Shown here: positions 53,514 through 63,020 of the stretch, one piece after another
Numbering within the stretch: the stretch's first letter is position 1
Layout of the letters: the number at the start of each line of letters is the position of its first letter
Assembly (NCBI GenBank): GCA_021796385.1
Contig: JAJYXQ010000023.1
Span: 115,728 to 179,727 of the forward strand
Source: Thermoplasmata archaeon
GTDB taxonomy: Archaea; Thermoplasmatota; Thermoplasmata; Lutacidiplasmatales; UBA184
Reading direction: 5' to 3'
Length of the DNA: 64,000 nucleotides
The notes under the pieces: model-generated
Seen by the model: only the letters and a program-made list of their open reading frames with translations
What the model was told of the DNA's origin: nothing
Database searches by the model: none
Program-made: the position numbers and the translations under genes

Positions 53514-56500
53514 CTAGTGCTCTATCGCCTCGGAGGCATTTCCCCTTTCAGGGGGAGTGACACGTTCCTCGGGCTGAGGAGGGGGGGACGGGTGCCCCTC
53601 TCCACGGGGTTCAGTTGGGGTTCCTCCATTCCGCTTCCCCCGCAACTGGAGGCCGATAATCACACCCGCTAGCGCTCCAACGACCGCCAAGATTCCGGGA
53701 AGGACCTCGGCGAACGTCGAACTACTCGACGAGACGGTCTTGGTGACGATCTGGGGGGGCTGGGCTTTGATGTAGCTGAGCGTCAGCACCAAGGGCTGCC
53801 CGGCCGACACGACGATCGAACCCCCGCTCACTGAGGCATTGTAGCCTTGGACTGTAGAGACCGAGTAGGCATATGTCCCTGGCAGTTCAGAGAAGGAGAT
53901 CATAGAACCCGCGGAAGTCTGCGTATGACCTGCAAGGGTCACTGACCAACTCTGCCCTGTTGGCAAGCCACTCGCAACGAAATTGATCGCCACCGAAGAG
54001 GGCGAAAACGCCACATCGAGAACCACCGGACTCCCGTTCACAGAAGTGGTCCCTTGGGTCCGGCTCGCATTGTACCCCGACACGCCGTCAATCGCGTAGG
54101 AGTATGATCCGTTCGCGACATCGATGGTGAGATTCGTACCCGAGGAAGCGTAGGCGGTCTCTTGCCAGACCACCTCCCATACCGTCCCGTTTGGAAGCCC
54201 GTTCTCTGTAAACTTCACGGGAAACGTAGCGGGAGGTGCCACTGCAAAGGTGATGGTCACTGACGAGCCGGCGCCCGCCAAGGAAACCGTACCGGAGCGA
54301 GGTGTGGAAATGTAACCCGCTATGTCCCTAACCGTGTATGCATAGAGACCTGAGCCCTGTGAGATGGACAGATAACTTCCCGTTGTGGTGTAGGTCTGTC
54401 CACTAAGGTTCACTCCCCACATGGTCCCACTCTGAAGTCCGCTTTCGACAAAGGTCACGTTGTACGTCGGCAAGACGAATTGCAGTGTCACACTGACGGG
54501 GGTACCCGCCACGGTCCGGAGGCCCGAGGCCGGGCTTACCGCGTATCCACTGGGCGGTGTCACAAAAAACGAGACCGTGCCATTGGCCTCAGGCAGGACC
54601 AAGGTCGTGTTGGTCGTGGATGCCGATGCCCCATTGACCACCACGCCCCAGGAACTGCCCGCTGGAAGGCTGGATTCGGTAAAGGTCAGGGCGTACGACT
54701 GCTGGACGAAGTTTACCGTAGTGACATTGGCCGCGCCAGAAATCACAACGGAACCTCCCGACGGAAGGGGGCGGTAGCCTGCCATGGAGTTCACAGTGTA
54801 GGGATAGGTCCCGTTGGGAAGCTTAACCGAAATGCCAGGGGTGGTCCCGGCATAGCGGTTGCCGTTCACGTTGACCGACCATCCGATTCCGAACGGCAGC
54901 CCGGATTCCGAAAATGTCACGGTGTAAGTCACCTGGGAGAAGCTGACGTAGACGGGAGTGCCCGCTCCCGATACTACGACAACACCCGAGGACGGGGTCG
55001 CCATATAGCCCGCACTGGCAGAAATCACATAAGAATATGTTGCGTTAGGCTCCCCGAAGGTTACTGTGCTTCCGGTGGATGACTGCGTGCGCCCATTCAC
55101 TGACACGGACCAGTTGGTTCCTGACGGGAGTCCGGTCTCCAAGAAGGATAGAGGGTACGCGATAAGTTGGGAAACTATGAAGGGTGCGCTCGCCGAGTTG
55201 GACGCCCCATCCGTGGCAGAGAAGGGGTGGGCTCCGTTCGTGGCCGATAAGGGAATGGTGAATGAACAGAAGTAACTTCCATTGGCTGCGGTCGTGCCCA
55301 AACACGCCGCACTACCATTCCAAGCTATCGAGAGGGCAGAGGAAGCCGCAAAGCCAGCCGCTGCCAGCGTAACGGTCGATCCGCGAGGGCCGTTGGTCGG
55401 ATTGACATGTAGCGAGGGGGTAATCCTGAACGTCGTCGATGCCGAATTGCTGGACCGGTCCTGCGCAGTAAAGGTTTGGCTTCCGGCAGGAAGTGCCCCT
55501 ATGGTAACGGAGCATCCGTAAGAACCGAACCCGTTGGTGGTCCCGGAACATACTGTCCCCAAACTCCACGAGATTGCGATCGTTGAGTTGGCAGCAAACC
55601 CGGTTGCCGTAAAGGTCACCACGGTTCCCACGGGTCCCGCTATGATGCTCTCCGTCAACGAGGGTTGCACCATGAAATTCACGGTCGAAACGTTTCCTAT
55701 CGAGTCGGTCGCGGTGAAGACATGGTTGCCAGCGACCGCAGCCACAAGCTTGTAGATGCAGGTGAAGGCACCCGTACTGTTGGATATGACCGTGCAGACC
55801 GTGCCACCTCCGGACCACGCCACATTGATTGTGGACCCATGCGCGAAACCAGACCCTGAAAAGGTCAGGTTGGCACCGACTGAGGCAGCCATTGGGGCAA
55901 CGCTGAACGGCAGCGGCGCCAACACGGTCAGAGAAGTACTGGCACTGTTCGGTGTGCTGTCCGTAGCGGTAAAGAGATATGATCCTGGTGTGGTCCCTAT
56001 CGGGATCTGGTACTGGCAGGTTGTGGATCCCAAGCCACTCGTGCTTGGAGAGCAAGCCGTTACGAGGCCATTTTGCCAAGTGACGGTGGTCGCCTGGCTT
56101 GCGCCGAAGCCGGTCAGCCCGAACGTCACCCAGCTCCCAGGACGCACGGAAGTCAGGGATGCGGATAGGTGAGGGAGGATGTTGAAGGAAACAGTTCCCA
56201 TCCCTGATTGAGCATCTGTCCCCGTGAAGGTCTGGCCACCAGCGGGGGCAGCTGGGATGACATAATAACAGGTAAAGTAACCAGTAGCGTTGGTCGTCGT
56301 CGAACAGGCCGAGCCTTGGCCCCACGTTACCGTGACGGGGGAATTCCATGCGTAGTCAGAACCATTGAACTCCAGAGTGGTTCCTACCACTCCTGAAGCA
56401 GGATAGACTGTAAGTACGGGACGATATGTGACCGTGAAGCGAGTAGTCGCAGTATGAGGAGTGCTGTCTGCCCCAGTGAACGTGTACGTCGCCGCGGCAG

Positions 56501-58319
56501 TTCCAGCAGGTATGGTGTAGGAGCAACTCACACTACCTTCGGCATTGGTACTCCCACCGCTACATACTGTGACTGAGCCACCCTGCCACTTCACCGACCA
56601 GCCACCGTCATTTGCGTTGTACCCGGTCATCACAAACATCACTGTGGTCCCTGCAAGCCCTGAAGGCGGGCTCACGGTGATCTCGGGGACGACCGTGAAG
56701 GTCGCTGAGGCCGTTCCCGATTGAGAATCCACTCCTGTGAAGCTCTGGCCTCCCACGGGTGCCGCAGGAATCGTAAATGTGCAGGTGAAGGCCCCCGTGC
56801 CATCAGTCGTCGCCGTGCACGCCGTCCCTTGGTTCCAACTGACCGTTATCGGTGAACTCGGTGCATAACTGGAGCCACTGAACGTGAGGAGGGTCCCCAC
56901 GTTACCCGACACCGGGCTCACTGTCAACACAGGGGTGTAGCTCACGGTGAAGGTGGTCGTTGCGGTGTGCGTGGAGGTGTCCGTGGCAGTGAAGGTGTAG
57001 GCGGCAGGGGACGTACCCTGTGGGATGGTTGCGGTACAACTGCCGCTTCCCTGGCCGTTGGTGTTGGCGGAGCACGCCGTGAGGGCTCCGCTCTGCCAGG
57101 TAATGTGGACCTGTCCGGGGCATCCATAACCGGAGCACTCATTGGCGTCGAATCCGGTCAGGGTGAAGGTCACCAGGGTTCCCGAGGGACCGGAAGTAGG
57201 GTTCACCGTGAGCTGGGGTGTGACTGTGAAAGAGGCGGAGGCCGACCCGCTGTTCCCATCCACTCCCGTGAAGATTTGGGCTCCGGTGGGGGCGGCAGGG
57301 ATCGTGTACGTACAAGTGAATGCCCCCGTCCCGGAGGTCGTCGCCGTGCACGCCGTCCCTTGGTTCCAACTGACCGTCATCGGTGAACTCGGTGCATAAC
57401 TGGAGCCACTGAACGTGAGGAGGGTCCCCACGTTACCCGACACCGGGCTCACTGTCAACACCGGGGTGTAGCTCACGGTGAAGGTGGTCGTTGCGGTGTG
57501 CGTGGAGGTGTCCGTGGCAGTGAAGGTGTAGGCGGCAGGGGACGTACCCTGTGGGATGGTTGCGGTACAACTGCCGCTTCCCTGGCCGTTGGTGTTGGCG
57601 TAGCACGCCGTGAGGGCTCCGCTCTGCCAGGTAATGTGGACCTGTCCGGGGCATCCATAACCGGAGCACTCATTGGCGTCGAATCCGGTCAGGGTAAAGG
57701 TCACCTGGGATCCCGAGGGGCCGGAGGTGGGGCTCGCGGTGAGCTGGGGCGTTACCGAGAAATTGGTGGTGGCGGCATCCGAGCTCTGATCCGTTCCCGT
57801 GAAGGTTTGAGCCCCTGTCGGAGCCGCAGGGATCGTGAACGTGCAGGTGAAGGTTCCCGTCCCGGAGGTCGTCGCCGTGCACGCCGTCCCTTGGTTCCAA
57901 CTGACCGTTACACCTGAACTTACGGCATAGTTACTGCCGGAGAAAGTCAGGGGAGTACCTACTACACCGGAGATAGGGGAAACCGTCAAAGTTGGCGCTA
58001 CAAGCGGAGCAAGAGTTACCTCGGCTTGAGCTGGGATGAGAGTTGAGGGCGGTATCGTCGAGAGCGCGGCATGATTCCCTGCCAAGACCTCTCCAGCCGA
58101 CACACGGGGGGATAGCAATGCGGCCGAATTGGCCATGTGAATCCCTGAAAAGGCCGCTACGGGGATAAACAAAAGGAACATCACACTCAGGACCACAATC
58201 GGCCTGGTTTTTGTTCGAAGCGCAACTTTTGCCGTCGACAATACTAGCATGGGGCCATGGATAAGAGCCTTGTATTTCTGCTTTTCGGGCCCCTCCGGGG
58301 TCTGTACGTAGATGATCAC
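53514..58319 (-). CDS. Giant repeat adhesin-like surface protein
   Basis: This 1601-residue protein has a signal helix (about 40-60) and about ten Ig-like modules of 80-90 residues, each starting with a form of L-x-V-x-P-x-SG-x-x-G and containing paired Cys (CTATTSGTGTFTC). About seven F-x-ESGLP-x-GT-x-W modules follow, then a C-terminal anchor helix (LPGILAVVGALAGVIIGLQL) and a charged, Pro-rich tail. Two successive 177-residue blocks are nearly identical. GTG 58319 has a TATA-like caatattgg 31 bp upstream; a later ATG (58250) is possible. It is probably an adhesin or cell-wall protein. Confidence 0.88.
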   Translation of the reverse strand: MIIYVQTPEGPEKQKYKALIHGPMLVLSTAKVALRTKTRPIVVLSVMFLLFIPVAAFSGIHMANSAALLSPRVSAGEVLAGNHAALSTIPPSTLIPAQAEVTLAPLVAPTLTVSPISGVVGTPLTFSGSNYAVSSGVTVSWNQGTACTATTSGTGTFTCTFTIPAAPTGAQTFTGTDQSSDAATTNFSVTPQLTASPTSGPSGSQVTFTLTGFDANECSGYGCPGQVHITWQSGALTACYANTNGQGSGSCTATIPQGTSPAAYTFTATDTSTHTATTTFTVSYTPVLTVSPVSGNVGTLLTFSGSSYAPSSPMTVSWNQGTACTATTSGTGAFTCTYTIPAAPTGAQIFTGVDGNSGSASASFTVTPQLTVNPTSGPSGTLVTFTLTGFDANECSGYGCPGQVHITWQSGALTACSANTNGQGSGSCTATIPQGTSPAAYTFTATDTSTHTATTTFTVSYTPVLTVSPVSGNVGTLLTFSGSSYAPSSPITVSWNQGTACTATTDGTGAFTCTFTIPAAPVGGQSFTGVDSQSGTASATFTVVPEITVSPPSGLAGTTVMFVMTGYNANDGGWSVKWQGGSVTVCSGGSTNAEGSVSCSYTIPAGTAAATYTFTGADSTPHTATTRFTVTYRPVLTVYPASGVVGTTLEFNGSDYAWNSPVTVTWGQGSACSTTTNATGYFTCYYVIPAAPAGGQTFTGTDAQSGMGTVSFNILPHLSASLTSVRPGSWVTFGLTGFGASQATTVTWQNGLVTACSPSTSGLGSTTCQYQIPIGTTPGSYLFTATDSTPNSASTSLTVLAPLPFSVAPMAASVGANLTFSGSGFAHGSTINVAWSGGGTVCTVISNSTGAFTCIYKLVAAVAGNHVFTATDSIGNVSTVNFMVQPSLTESIIAGPVGTVVTFTATGFAANSTIAISWSLGTVCSGTTNGFGSYGCSVTIGALPAGSQTFTAQDRSSNSASTTFRITPSLHVNPTNGPRGSTVTLAAAGFAASSALSIAWNGSAACLGTTAANGSYFCSFTIPLSATNGAHPFSATDGASNSASAPFIVSQLIAYPLSFLETGLPSGTNWSVSVNGRTQSSTGSTVTFGEPNATYSYVISASAGYMATPSSGVVVVSGAGTPVYVSFSQVTYTVTFSESGLPFGIGWSVNVNGNRYAGTTPGISVKLPNGTYPYTVNSMAGYRPLPSGGSVVISGAANVTTVNFVQQSYALTFTESSLPAGSSWGVVVNGASASTTNTTLVLPEANGTVSFFVTPPSGYAVSPASGLRTVAGTPVSVTLQFVLPTYNVTFVESGLQSGTMWGVNLSGQTYTTTGSYLSISQGSGLYAYTVRDIAGYISTPRSGTVSLAGAGSSVTITFAVAPPATFPVKFTENGLPNGTVWEVVWQETAYASSGTNLTIDVANGSYSYAIDGVSGYNASRTQGTTSVNGSPVVLDVAFSPSSVAINFVASGLPTGQSWSVTLAGHTQTSAGSMISFSELPGTYAYSVSTVQGYNASVSGGSIVVSAGQPLVLTLSYIKAQPPQIVTKTVSSSSSTFAEVLPGILAVVGALAGVIIGLQLRGKRNGGTPTEPRGEGHPSPPPQPEERVTPPERGNASEAIEH
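56890..57960 (-). repeat. 531-bp tandem duplication inside the adhesin gene
   Basis: Sequence at about 56860-57170 recurs at about 57391-57700 with an offset of exactly 531 bp (177 codons) and only a few differences, so the duplication is recent and in frame. Flanking modules are more diverged copies of the same unit. Confidence 0.9.
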
Positions 58320-58782
58320 GCAAATTCAGGCCGGTTTCGATCGCCAATATTGGTCCACCCCGTGGCCAACGTGCCTTAGGTCATCACCCCCGTTTCGCTG
58401 GTCATATGCGCACACACTTCTCAGTTGCTCCTCTCTCGATAGTGGGTACTTTGACCACGCCTCCCTTACTTCGGGCCCCGATCCGGTAGCTCTCTTCGCG
58501 GATGTTGATCGTGGTGGAGTGGTGGGGGATCCGGTCCAGGGATGCCGCGACAATCACCTAGTCTCCCATCACCTCCCCCTACTCGCTTACTATTCAGTCA
58601 ATGGTCGAGTGCAGCGCTGCGATAAGCAACCGAGAGAATCCGCGGAAGGTAAGGCAGTTCCGGGACAGTTACCATAGCCGTAGGAAACATCGACAACCGC
58701 TCTGGTCACGGCACTAGATGGTGGAAACCAAATGGAAGCCGATACGAGACCAGAGTTTTCCGGACGATCAGAGAAGGTATCT
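58320..58782. other. Intergenic region, no gene recognised
   Basis: It holds the promoter side of the adhesin gene, including the 10-bp palindrome ccaatattgg at 58344-58353. No coding frame or RNA is convincing in the other 400 bases. Confidence 0.45.
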
Positions 58783-59046
58783 CTACCCCGGTAAAGGGGG
58801 GTCTGACGCTCGCCGGTCTCGCATGGCAAGGCAAAGAAGTACGACACCTGCCGCAACCAGAGGGACGCCCACGGCCAAGTCGAGGTAAGAGTACGAGCCT
58901 AACGACCAGTAATCGCTTACGGGTCCACCGGAAACGGCACTGAGGATGGCTGCCACTCCAATCACCAAGAGTACCACTGCCCACTGAAGGAAGGACTTGC
59001 GTCTCAGTTTTCTTTGGACTCCACTACCAATCAAGTCATTGGTCAT
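58783..59046 (-). CDS. Small two-TM membrane protein
   Basis: The 87-residue protein has a basic N-terminus (RKLRRK), two hydrophobic helices (about 22-42 and 53-75) and a short charged end. A TATA-like element (rc of ttatgcttatgac, 59059-59071) lies about 20 bp upstream. Composition looks coding. The arrangement resembles many small archaeal membrane proteins of unknown role. Confidence 0.6.
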   Translation of the reverse strand: MTNDLIGSGVQRKLRRKSFLQWAVVLLVIGVAAILSAVSGGPVSDYWSLGSYSYLDLAVGVPLVAAGVVLLCLAMRDRRASDPPLPG

Positions 59047-59545
59047 ACATCCTCGTTGTTATGCTTATGACACTTGAGGAGAGGCTCTTTACGATTAGGA
59101 GTGGGCACATTCGAGAAGCCACTGCGCATCTCCGCACCCGAAAGACGCAAGGCTGCGAGACGAACGGGGCCAGCGACCGACCGAAAAGTATCGGGAGGGG
59201 GTGGGGGGAACCCAGAGAGAGAGACCAAAACCCCGGAGAAGGGCGGTGCCGGGATACCCTGGAGGGGCGAGAGATCACCCTGCGGGGTTCTGGTGAACGC
59301 GTTTCCTCACGGATGGGAGAAATGGGAGGGTCCGGGCCTTGATGAGTGAGCGAGCCTTGGGCGAGTGAGCCATCATGACCAGCGGCCCGACCGCCGGGGA
59401 CGGCAAGGAGAGACCCCGAAGGGCCGATATGTGTGCCGAAGCTCGCAGAGCGGCGAGGCACCTTACGTGCCCTTCGGGGTCGAAACGGTCCCAGAACAAC
59501 GGCCAGTCTTGCCGGGGAGGTAGCCCTCCCCGGCCCGCGCCCGGC
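59047..59545. other. Non-coding region containing repeat copy B
   Basis: Around 500 bases between the small membrane protein and the DUF932 gene. Only repeat copy B (59196-59284) stands out. Open frames here have Arg/Pro-rich, unnatural composition. Confidence 0.45.
59196..59284. repeat. Diverged ~88-bp repeat, copy B
   Basis: Partner of copy A at 51753-51840. In the best-aligned 30 bp at the right end, six of seven differences are three bases apart, as in coding sequence. The plus-strand frames read KTPEK-x-GAG-x-PW-x-GE in both copies. Confidence 0.65.
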
Positions 59546-60451
59546 TCAGGGCATCGCACTCACCCCCTCTTCCTCCGACAGGAGGAGCGCCCGGGCGGCC
59601 ATGCGCTCGAAGGCGCACTCCCGGTCCGGCGCCACGTGCACGTCGTGCGTCAAAACGTCGGTCGCGAGGTTGTACGCCTCCCATCGGCTCGCCTGCCCCC
59701 AAAGCGTCGAGCCGAAGTACTCCGGCAACTTCTCCCCGATGGCCCGCGCGTGCCTCCGCGGGATCCCGGCGCTCTCCATGGCGGGCACCACGTCCACGAT
59801 GTCCATGCGCTCCCGCATGCTCTCCCCGTAGAGGTCGAGCGCCCCGGAGAAGTGATCCAGGGCCTCGTGGATGCCCCGCTCCAACTGGGCGAGGAGGTCC
59901 TCCGGGTCCGACAGGTGGAACTCGCGGAACTCCATGAAGGACCGGGCGCCCGCGTAGAGTTGGTTCGTGCAGCAGGCCCGCACGGCGAAGGCCTCCACGC
60001 GCACCGCCCACGCCCCGTCCAGGCTGTTCAGGATGCGGAGCCCGGGGAAGAAGGTCTCCCCCTCCCCGAGGCTGAACTTCTGGCCGACCACGAGCTTGAC
60101 CTCCATCTTCCGCCCGCCCTGGTAGAGCGTGATGTTCTCGGGGGTGAAGACCGCGGCCTGGGCCCCGAAGGCCTCGGGGTCGGGACGGCCCAGCGCCGCG
60201 CCCACCTGGTGCACCGCCTCCGCTATCGCGCGGTGCTGCACCAGACCGTAGCGGTCCGAGACGACGGAGACCACGCCACCCGACACAGTGTCGCGGACGC
60301 CCCGGTACGCGCCCAGCTCCTGGCCGTTCGGCCCGAAGACCGGCACCAGCTCGTAGAGCGGGACCTCCGAAGGCCCGGAGGGCCTGAAGCTGGACGAACG
60401 CACCCGTTCGGCCAAAGCCTCGGGGGTCCGGAGGACCAGGGAGGCGCTCAT
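59546..60451 (-). CDS. DUF932 family protein
   Basis: The 301-residue protein matches DUF932 (phage/plasmid-related): YRGVRDTVSGGVVSVVSDRYGLVQHRAIAEAVHQV near the N-terminus, LRILNSLDGAWAVRVEAFAVRACCTNQLY near residue 145, and a helical C-terminal half. Homologues are common on plasmids, viruses and integrated elements; function unknown. Its ATG overlaps the zinc-finger gene's stop as ATGA, so the two are a unit. This suggests an integrated mobile element or its remains. Confidence 0.85.
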   Translation of the reverse strand: MSASLVLRTPEALAERVRSSSFRPSGPSEVPLYELVPVFGPNGQELGAYRGVRDTVSGGVVSVVSDRYGLVQHRAIAEAVHQVGAALGRPDPEAFGAQAAVFTPENITLYQGGRKMEVKLVVGQKFSLGEGETFFPGLRILNSLDGAWAVRVEAFAVRACCTNQLYAGARSFMEFREFHLSDPEDLLAQLERGIHEALDHFSGALDLYGESMRERMDIVDVVPAMESAGIPRRHARAIGEKLPEYFGSTLWGQASRWEAYNLATDVLTHDVHVAPDRECAFERMAARALLLSEEEGVSAMP

Positions 60452-60963
60452 GTGCTCACCTCCCCGGCGTTGGCCTCCACCCGCGCGTGCAGGTTCCGTA
60501 GGGCCTGTACCTGGGCCTCCAGCTCACTATAGACGAGCGCCTCCACCCGCTGCGCGAGGGCCTGGGCGTCCTCCCCGTCCTTCGCGTAGTCCGCCACCCC
60601 GGCCTTCACGCTCTCGAAGCTCCCGAGGTTGTACGTCACCTGTAGGAGGCTCCAGGCGCGTTCCTCCCCGGTCCTCACGATGGACACGGCCACGGTCGGA
60701 GCCGGGTCCTTGGTCGGCGCGGGCGGGCTCGCCGGTGCGGGTGGGACGGGTGCCAGGGACGGTGCGGACTTCGTCTCGCTCTTCTGGGTCGGCGGTGCGG
60801 GCGTCTCGGCCACGCGCTTACCCCGCAGCTGCTCGCACGTCTTTTCGTTGGCGCAGACCGGGCGGTTCTTCCCCTCCCGGTTCACGAAGGCGATCTCCTC
60901 CCCCACGTGGAACGGGGTCTGGCACAGGGCACACGTCCCGGCTCGGCGGGCGTAGCTGCTCAT
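60448..60963 (-). CDS. Zinc-finger protein with Pro/Ala linker, partner of DUF932
   Basis: The 171-residue protein has an N-terminal Cys-rich finger (CALC near residues 11-14, then two further Cys near 37-43 in PVCANEKTCEQL), a Pro/Ala/Lys linker of about 40 residues, and a helical C-terminal domain (ERAWSLLQVTYNLGSFESVKAGV to the end). A GGTGA motif lies 4 bp before ATG 60963. It precedes and overlaps the DUF932 gene. No family recognised. Confidence 0.72.
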   Translation of the reverse strand: MSSYARRAGTCALCQTPFHVGEEIAFVNREGKNRPVCANEKTCEQLRGKRVAETPAPPTQKSETKSAPSLAPVPPAPASPPAPTKDPAPTVAVSIVRTGEERAWSLLQVTYNLGSFESVKAGVADYAKDGEDAQALAQRVEALVYSELEAQVQALRNLHARVEANAGEVST

Positions 60964-61889
60964 GCGCTCACCCCGGTTGCCGAGGGCGGGGAGGTCACGA
61001 CACGGTCTCGGCCTTCGAAAGACACCCCGCGGCACCCCACGAGGACACTGGGTCATTCGGCGATACAGGCGCTCTCTCTTCGGCTTACTACGTTTTCCGA
61101 CATAGTGAACGGGTCACTGCCGAAAGCGGTGGGACAGGGGGCACCGGCGAAGCGGTGGGGGGCCCCCGAACCGCGGCCCCCCATCATGCCTCCGGCGTCC
61201 CGAGACCGCCCCGCCCCCCGACAGGCCGATATGGGGGCGGTATCCGCGGAGCGGGACCAGCCCCCTTACGTGACTGGCGGACGGCGGTGCCCGGGCGGTC
61301 GAGGGAGAGGCTTGATGAAGGGGGTGAGGCGGAAAAAGCCCCTATGTCGGAAAACGGACCCGGAAAGGAGAGAGCGCACCCCGAGCCGGACGACCCGCAC
61401 CCCCGAGTGGGGGGCACCACTTCGGAAAGGGGCCCAGGCCCCCCCACGGGGGCCGGTCGAGCGGAGCGAGAGGGCGGGGGAAGCGGATCACCTGAGTTCG
61501 ACGTGATGGATCGTTCTCCGCCCTGAGCGGCATAGGTCTGAAAACGACGCGCGCATCGCCGGTGTTCGCAAGAGCAATTTTATGAACTCGTAAGCAATGG
61601 TCAATTGAGGTTTCAGCCTGGGCACGGCATTCTCGTGATCTCTCACTTGGAATGCTTGGTTAGGCCCATGTGATTCCCGGGGTGAAATTACCTTTTCACG
61701 TCGAACTCGGAAGAACGCCGAGTGGAGCCTCTCAGAAGCGATGGGTTATCTCGAAACCTTGGCGTGGTTGAGGTTCGGGACCGAGAAATCTGTACGAGAG
61801 TAGTGCACCGGGCCAAAGGTTTAGCAGATTCCCTCCGTCCTTGAAGCTACCAGCTACCTACCCGTGGTGTGGGTCCATCGGAATATAGG
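60964..61889. other. Non-coding region upstream of the DUF932 unit
   Basis: About 925 bases without a convincing gene. The left half is very GC-rich and holds the 15-bp inverted repeats; the right half (from about 61540) is AT-richer and featureless. Confidence 0.45.
61091..61356. repeat. 15-bp inverted repeats flanking a 236-bp GC-rich segment
   Basis: cgttttccgacatag (61091-61105) and its exact complement (61342-61356) face each other across 236 bp. They lie about 130 bp upstream of the zinc-finger/DUF932 unit. They could be ends of a small mobile element or a pair of operators. Confidence 0.7.
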
Positions 61890-62507
61890 TCAGAGTACGG
61901 ACCCGCCAGTGACCGCTATGCCTCCAGTCGAGAAGGCTACAACTGAGTCTCCGGAGCCAATCAGGCTTGGACCGAGATAGATCAACATGAAGTAGTCTCC
62001 GCTGAGATTACCTATGGGTAGCGACTGTCCGGCTGCCGGTGTCCAAGCCGAGGTCGTTCCGTTGAATCCTGCAATCGGAGTTCTCTCGTTGCTACTCCAA
62101 AGCACGATAACCCACCTAAGTGATGACGCTTTCGTGCCGTTCATTAAGGATATCGCAAGCCCAAACATTTGGGTGGTAAGCGCGCTTGATGCCTGGATAG
62201 AAGTAAAGTTGACAGCTTTGCACTGGGTCGTGTTACTACATGGGAGACCTCCACCCCAATGTGGAGAATGGCTCTCAATCACTACCCCTGAACTCTCACC
62301 AAAACTGATGGTGTATGGAGAAATATGTGCACATCCTTGAGAAGCCGGGCATAAGTAACCCGAATCGAAATAGTAGTAGACTCCGAGAGCCAACACACTC
62401 ACCAGCACAGCCACGACTGCAACGGTGAGAATATGTACAAAGTTCCACCAGATTGGGGGAGGTGTCGGGGAGTTTTGGATGGATGATGACCTCTCTAATT
62501 TTGGCAT
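61890..62507 (-). CDS. Single-pass membrane-anchored extracellular protein, lower GC
   Basis: The 205-residue protein has a basic N-terminus, one hydrophobic helix (about 24-46, HILTVAVVAVLVSVLALGVYYYF) and an exported-looking Ser/Thr/Gly/Asn-rich domain with four Cys and several N-x-S/T sites. No family recognised. The gene has clearly lower GC than the core, hinting at transfer. A TATA-like catatttg lies about 27 bp before ATG 62507. Confidence 0.62.
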   Translation of the reverse strand: MPKLERSSSIQNSPTPPPIWWNFVHILTVAVVAVLVSVLALGVYYYFDSGYLCPASQGCAHISPYTISFGESSGVVIESHSPHWGGGLPCSNTTQCKAVNFTSIQASSALTTQMFGLAISLMNGTKASSLRWVIVLWSSNERTPIAGFNGTTSAWTPAAGQSLPIGNLSGDYFMLIYLGPSLIGSGDSVVAFSTGGIAVTGGSVL

Positions 62508-62583
62508 CACTCAAAACATAACAAATATGCAAATAGCGCTATTCAGGACATACTACCTTAGTCGCTCTGATTTCCAATAACCG

Positions 62584-62871
62584 TCAAACCGCCCCGACCA
62601 CCTCTGCCGAAGGTGGGCTCACCGAGGCCATCCATTCCGATAGCCCTTCTCTCGGCTGGATCACACGGGGTCTCCGCCCCTCCCGAGGAAGGGCGCGGAC
62701 CCGACGCTGAACTTCCTCGGAGTCCTGTCCCACGAAGGCCTCCCACAGGTTTACTCCCGGCAGCACATGGTCCCGGAACCACGTGCATTTCATGTTCGCC
62801 CAGAAGGCCATGAGCGAACCCAACCGTCCAATCTCCACCCCAGTATTCTCCCTCCCGGTCCGGTGTTGCAC
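62584..62871 (-). CDS. Small hypothetical protein
   Basis: A 95-residue reading frame from GTG 62871 (or ATG 62811, 75 residues) contains protein-like sequence such as AFWANMKCTWFRDHVLPGV and EAFVGQDSEEVQRRVRAL. It has no membrane helix or known motif. It could be a fragment of a larger gene. Low confidence. Confidence 0.35.
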   Translation of the reverse strand: MQHRTGRENTGVEIGRLGSLMAFWANMKCTWFRDHVLPGVNLWEAFVGQDSEEVQRRVRALPREGRRPRVIQPREGLSEWMASVSPPSAEVVGAV

Positions 62872-63020
62872 CGCTCTCCCGTCCGCCTTACCACGCTATC
62901 TGCTGGAAGTACACGTCCCCGCCCACGCTTATGAATCACGCCCTCATACCCGAGTGGTCACTCCCTCTTCCCGGGCCCGGGTGAGGATTGCTCCTCGGCC
63001 TCGGCTTTCTCAAGGCGCTG

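Noticed and set aside
56860..57700. Insertion of a mobile element in the adhesin gene
   Set aside because: The repeated 531-bp unit keeps the reading frame and matches neighbouring protein modules, so it is a module duplication.
60450..61526. Long plus-strand frame across the DUF932 upstream region
   Set aside because: Pro/Arg/Ser-rich low-complexity translation of very GC-rich DNA with no recognisable domain.
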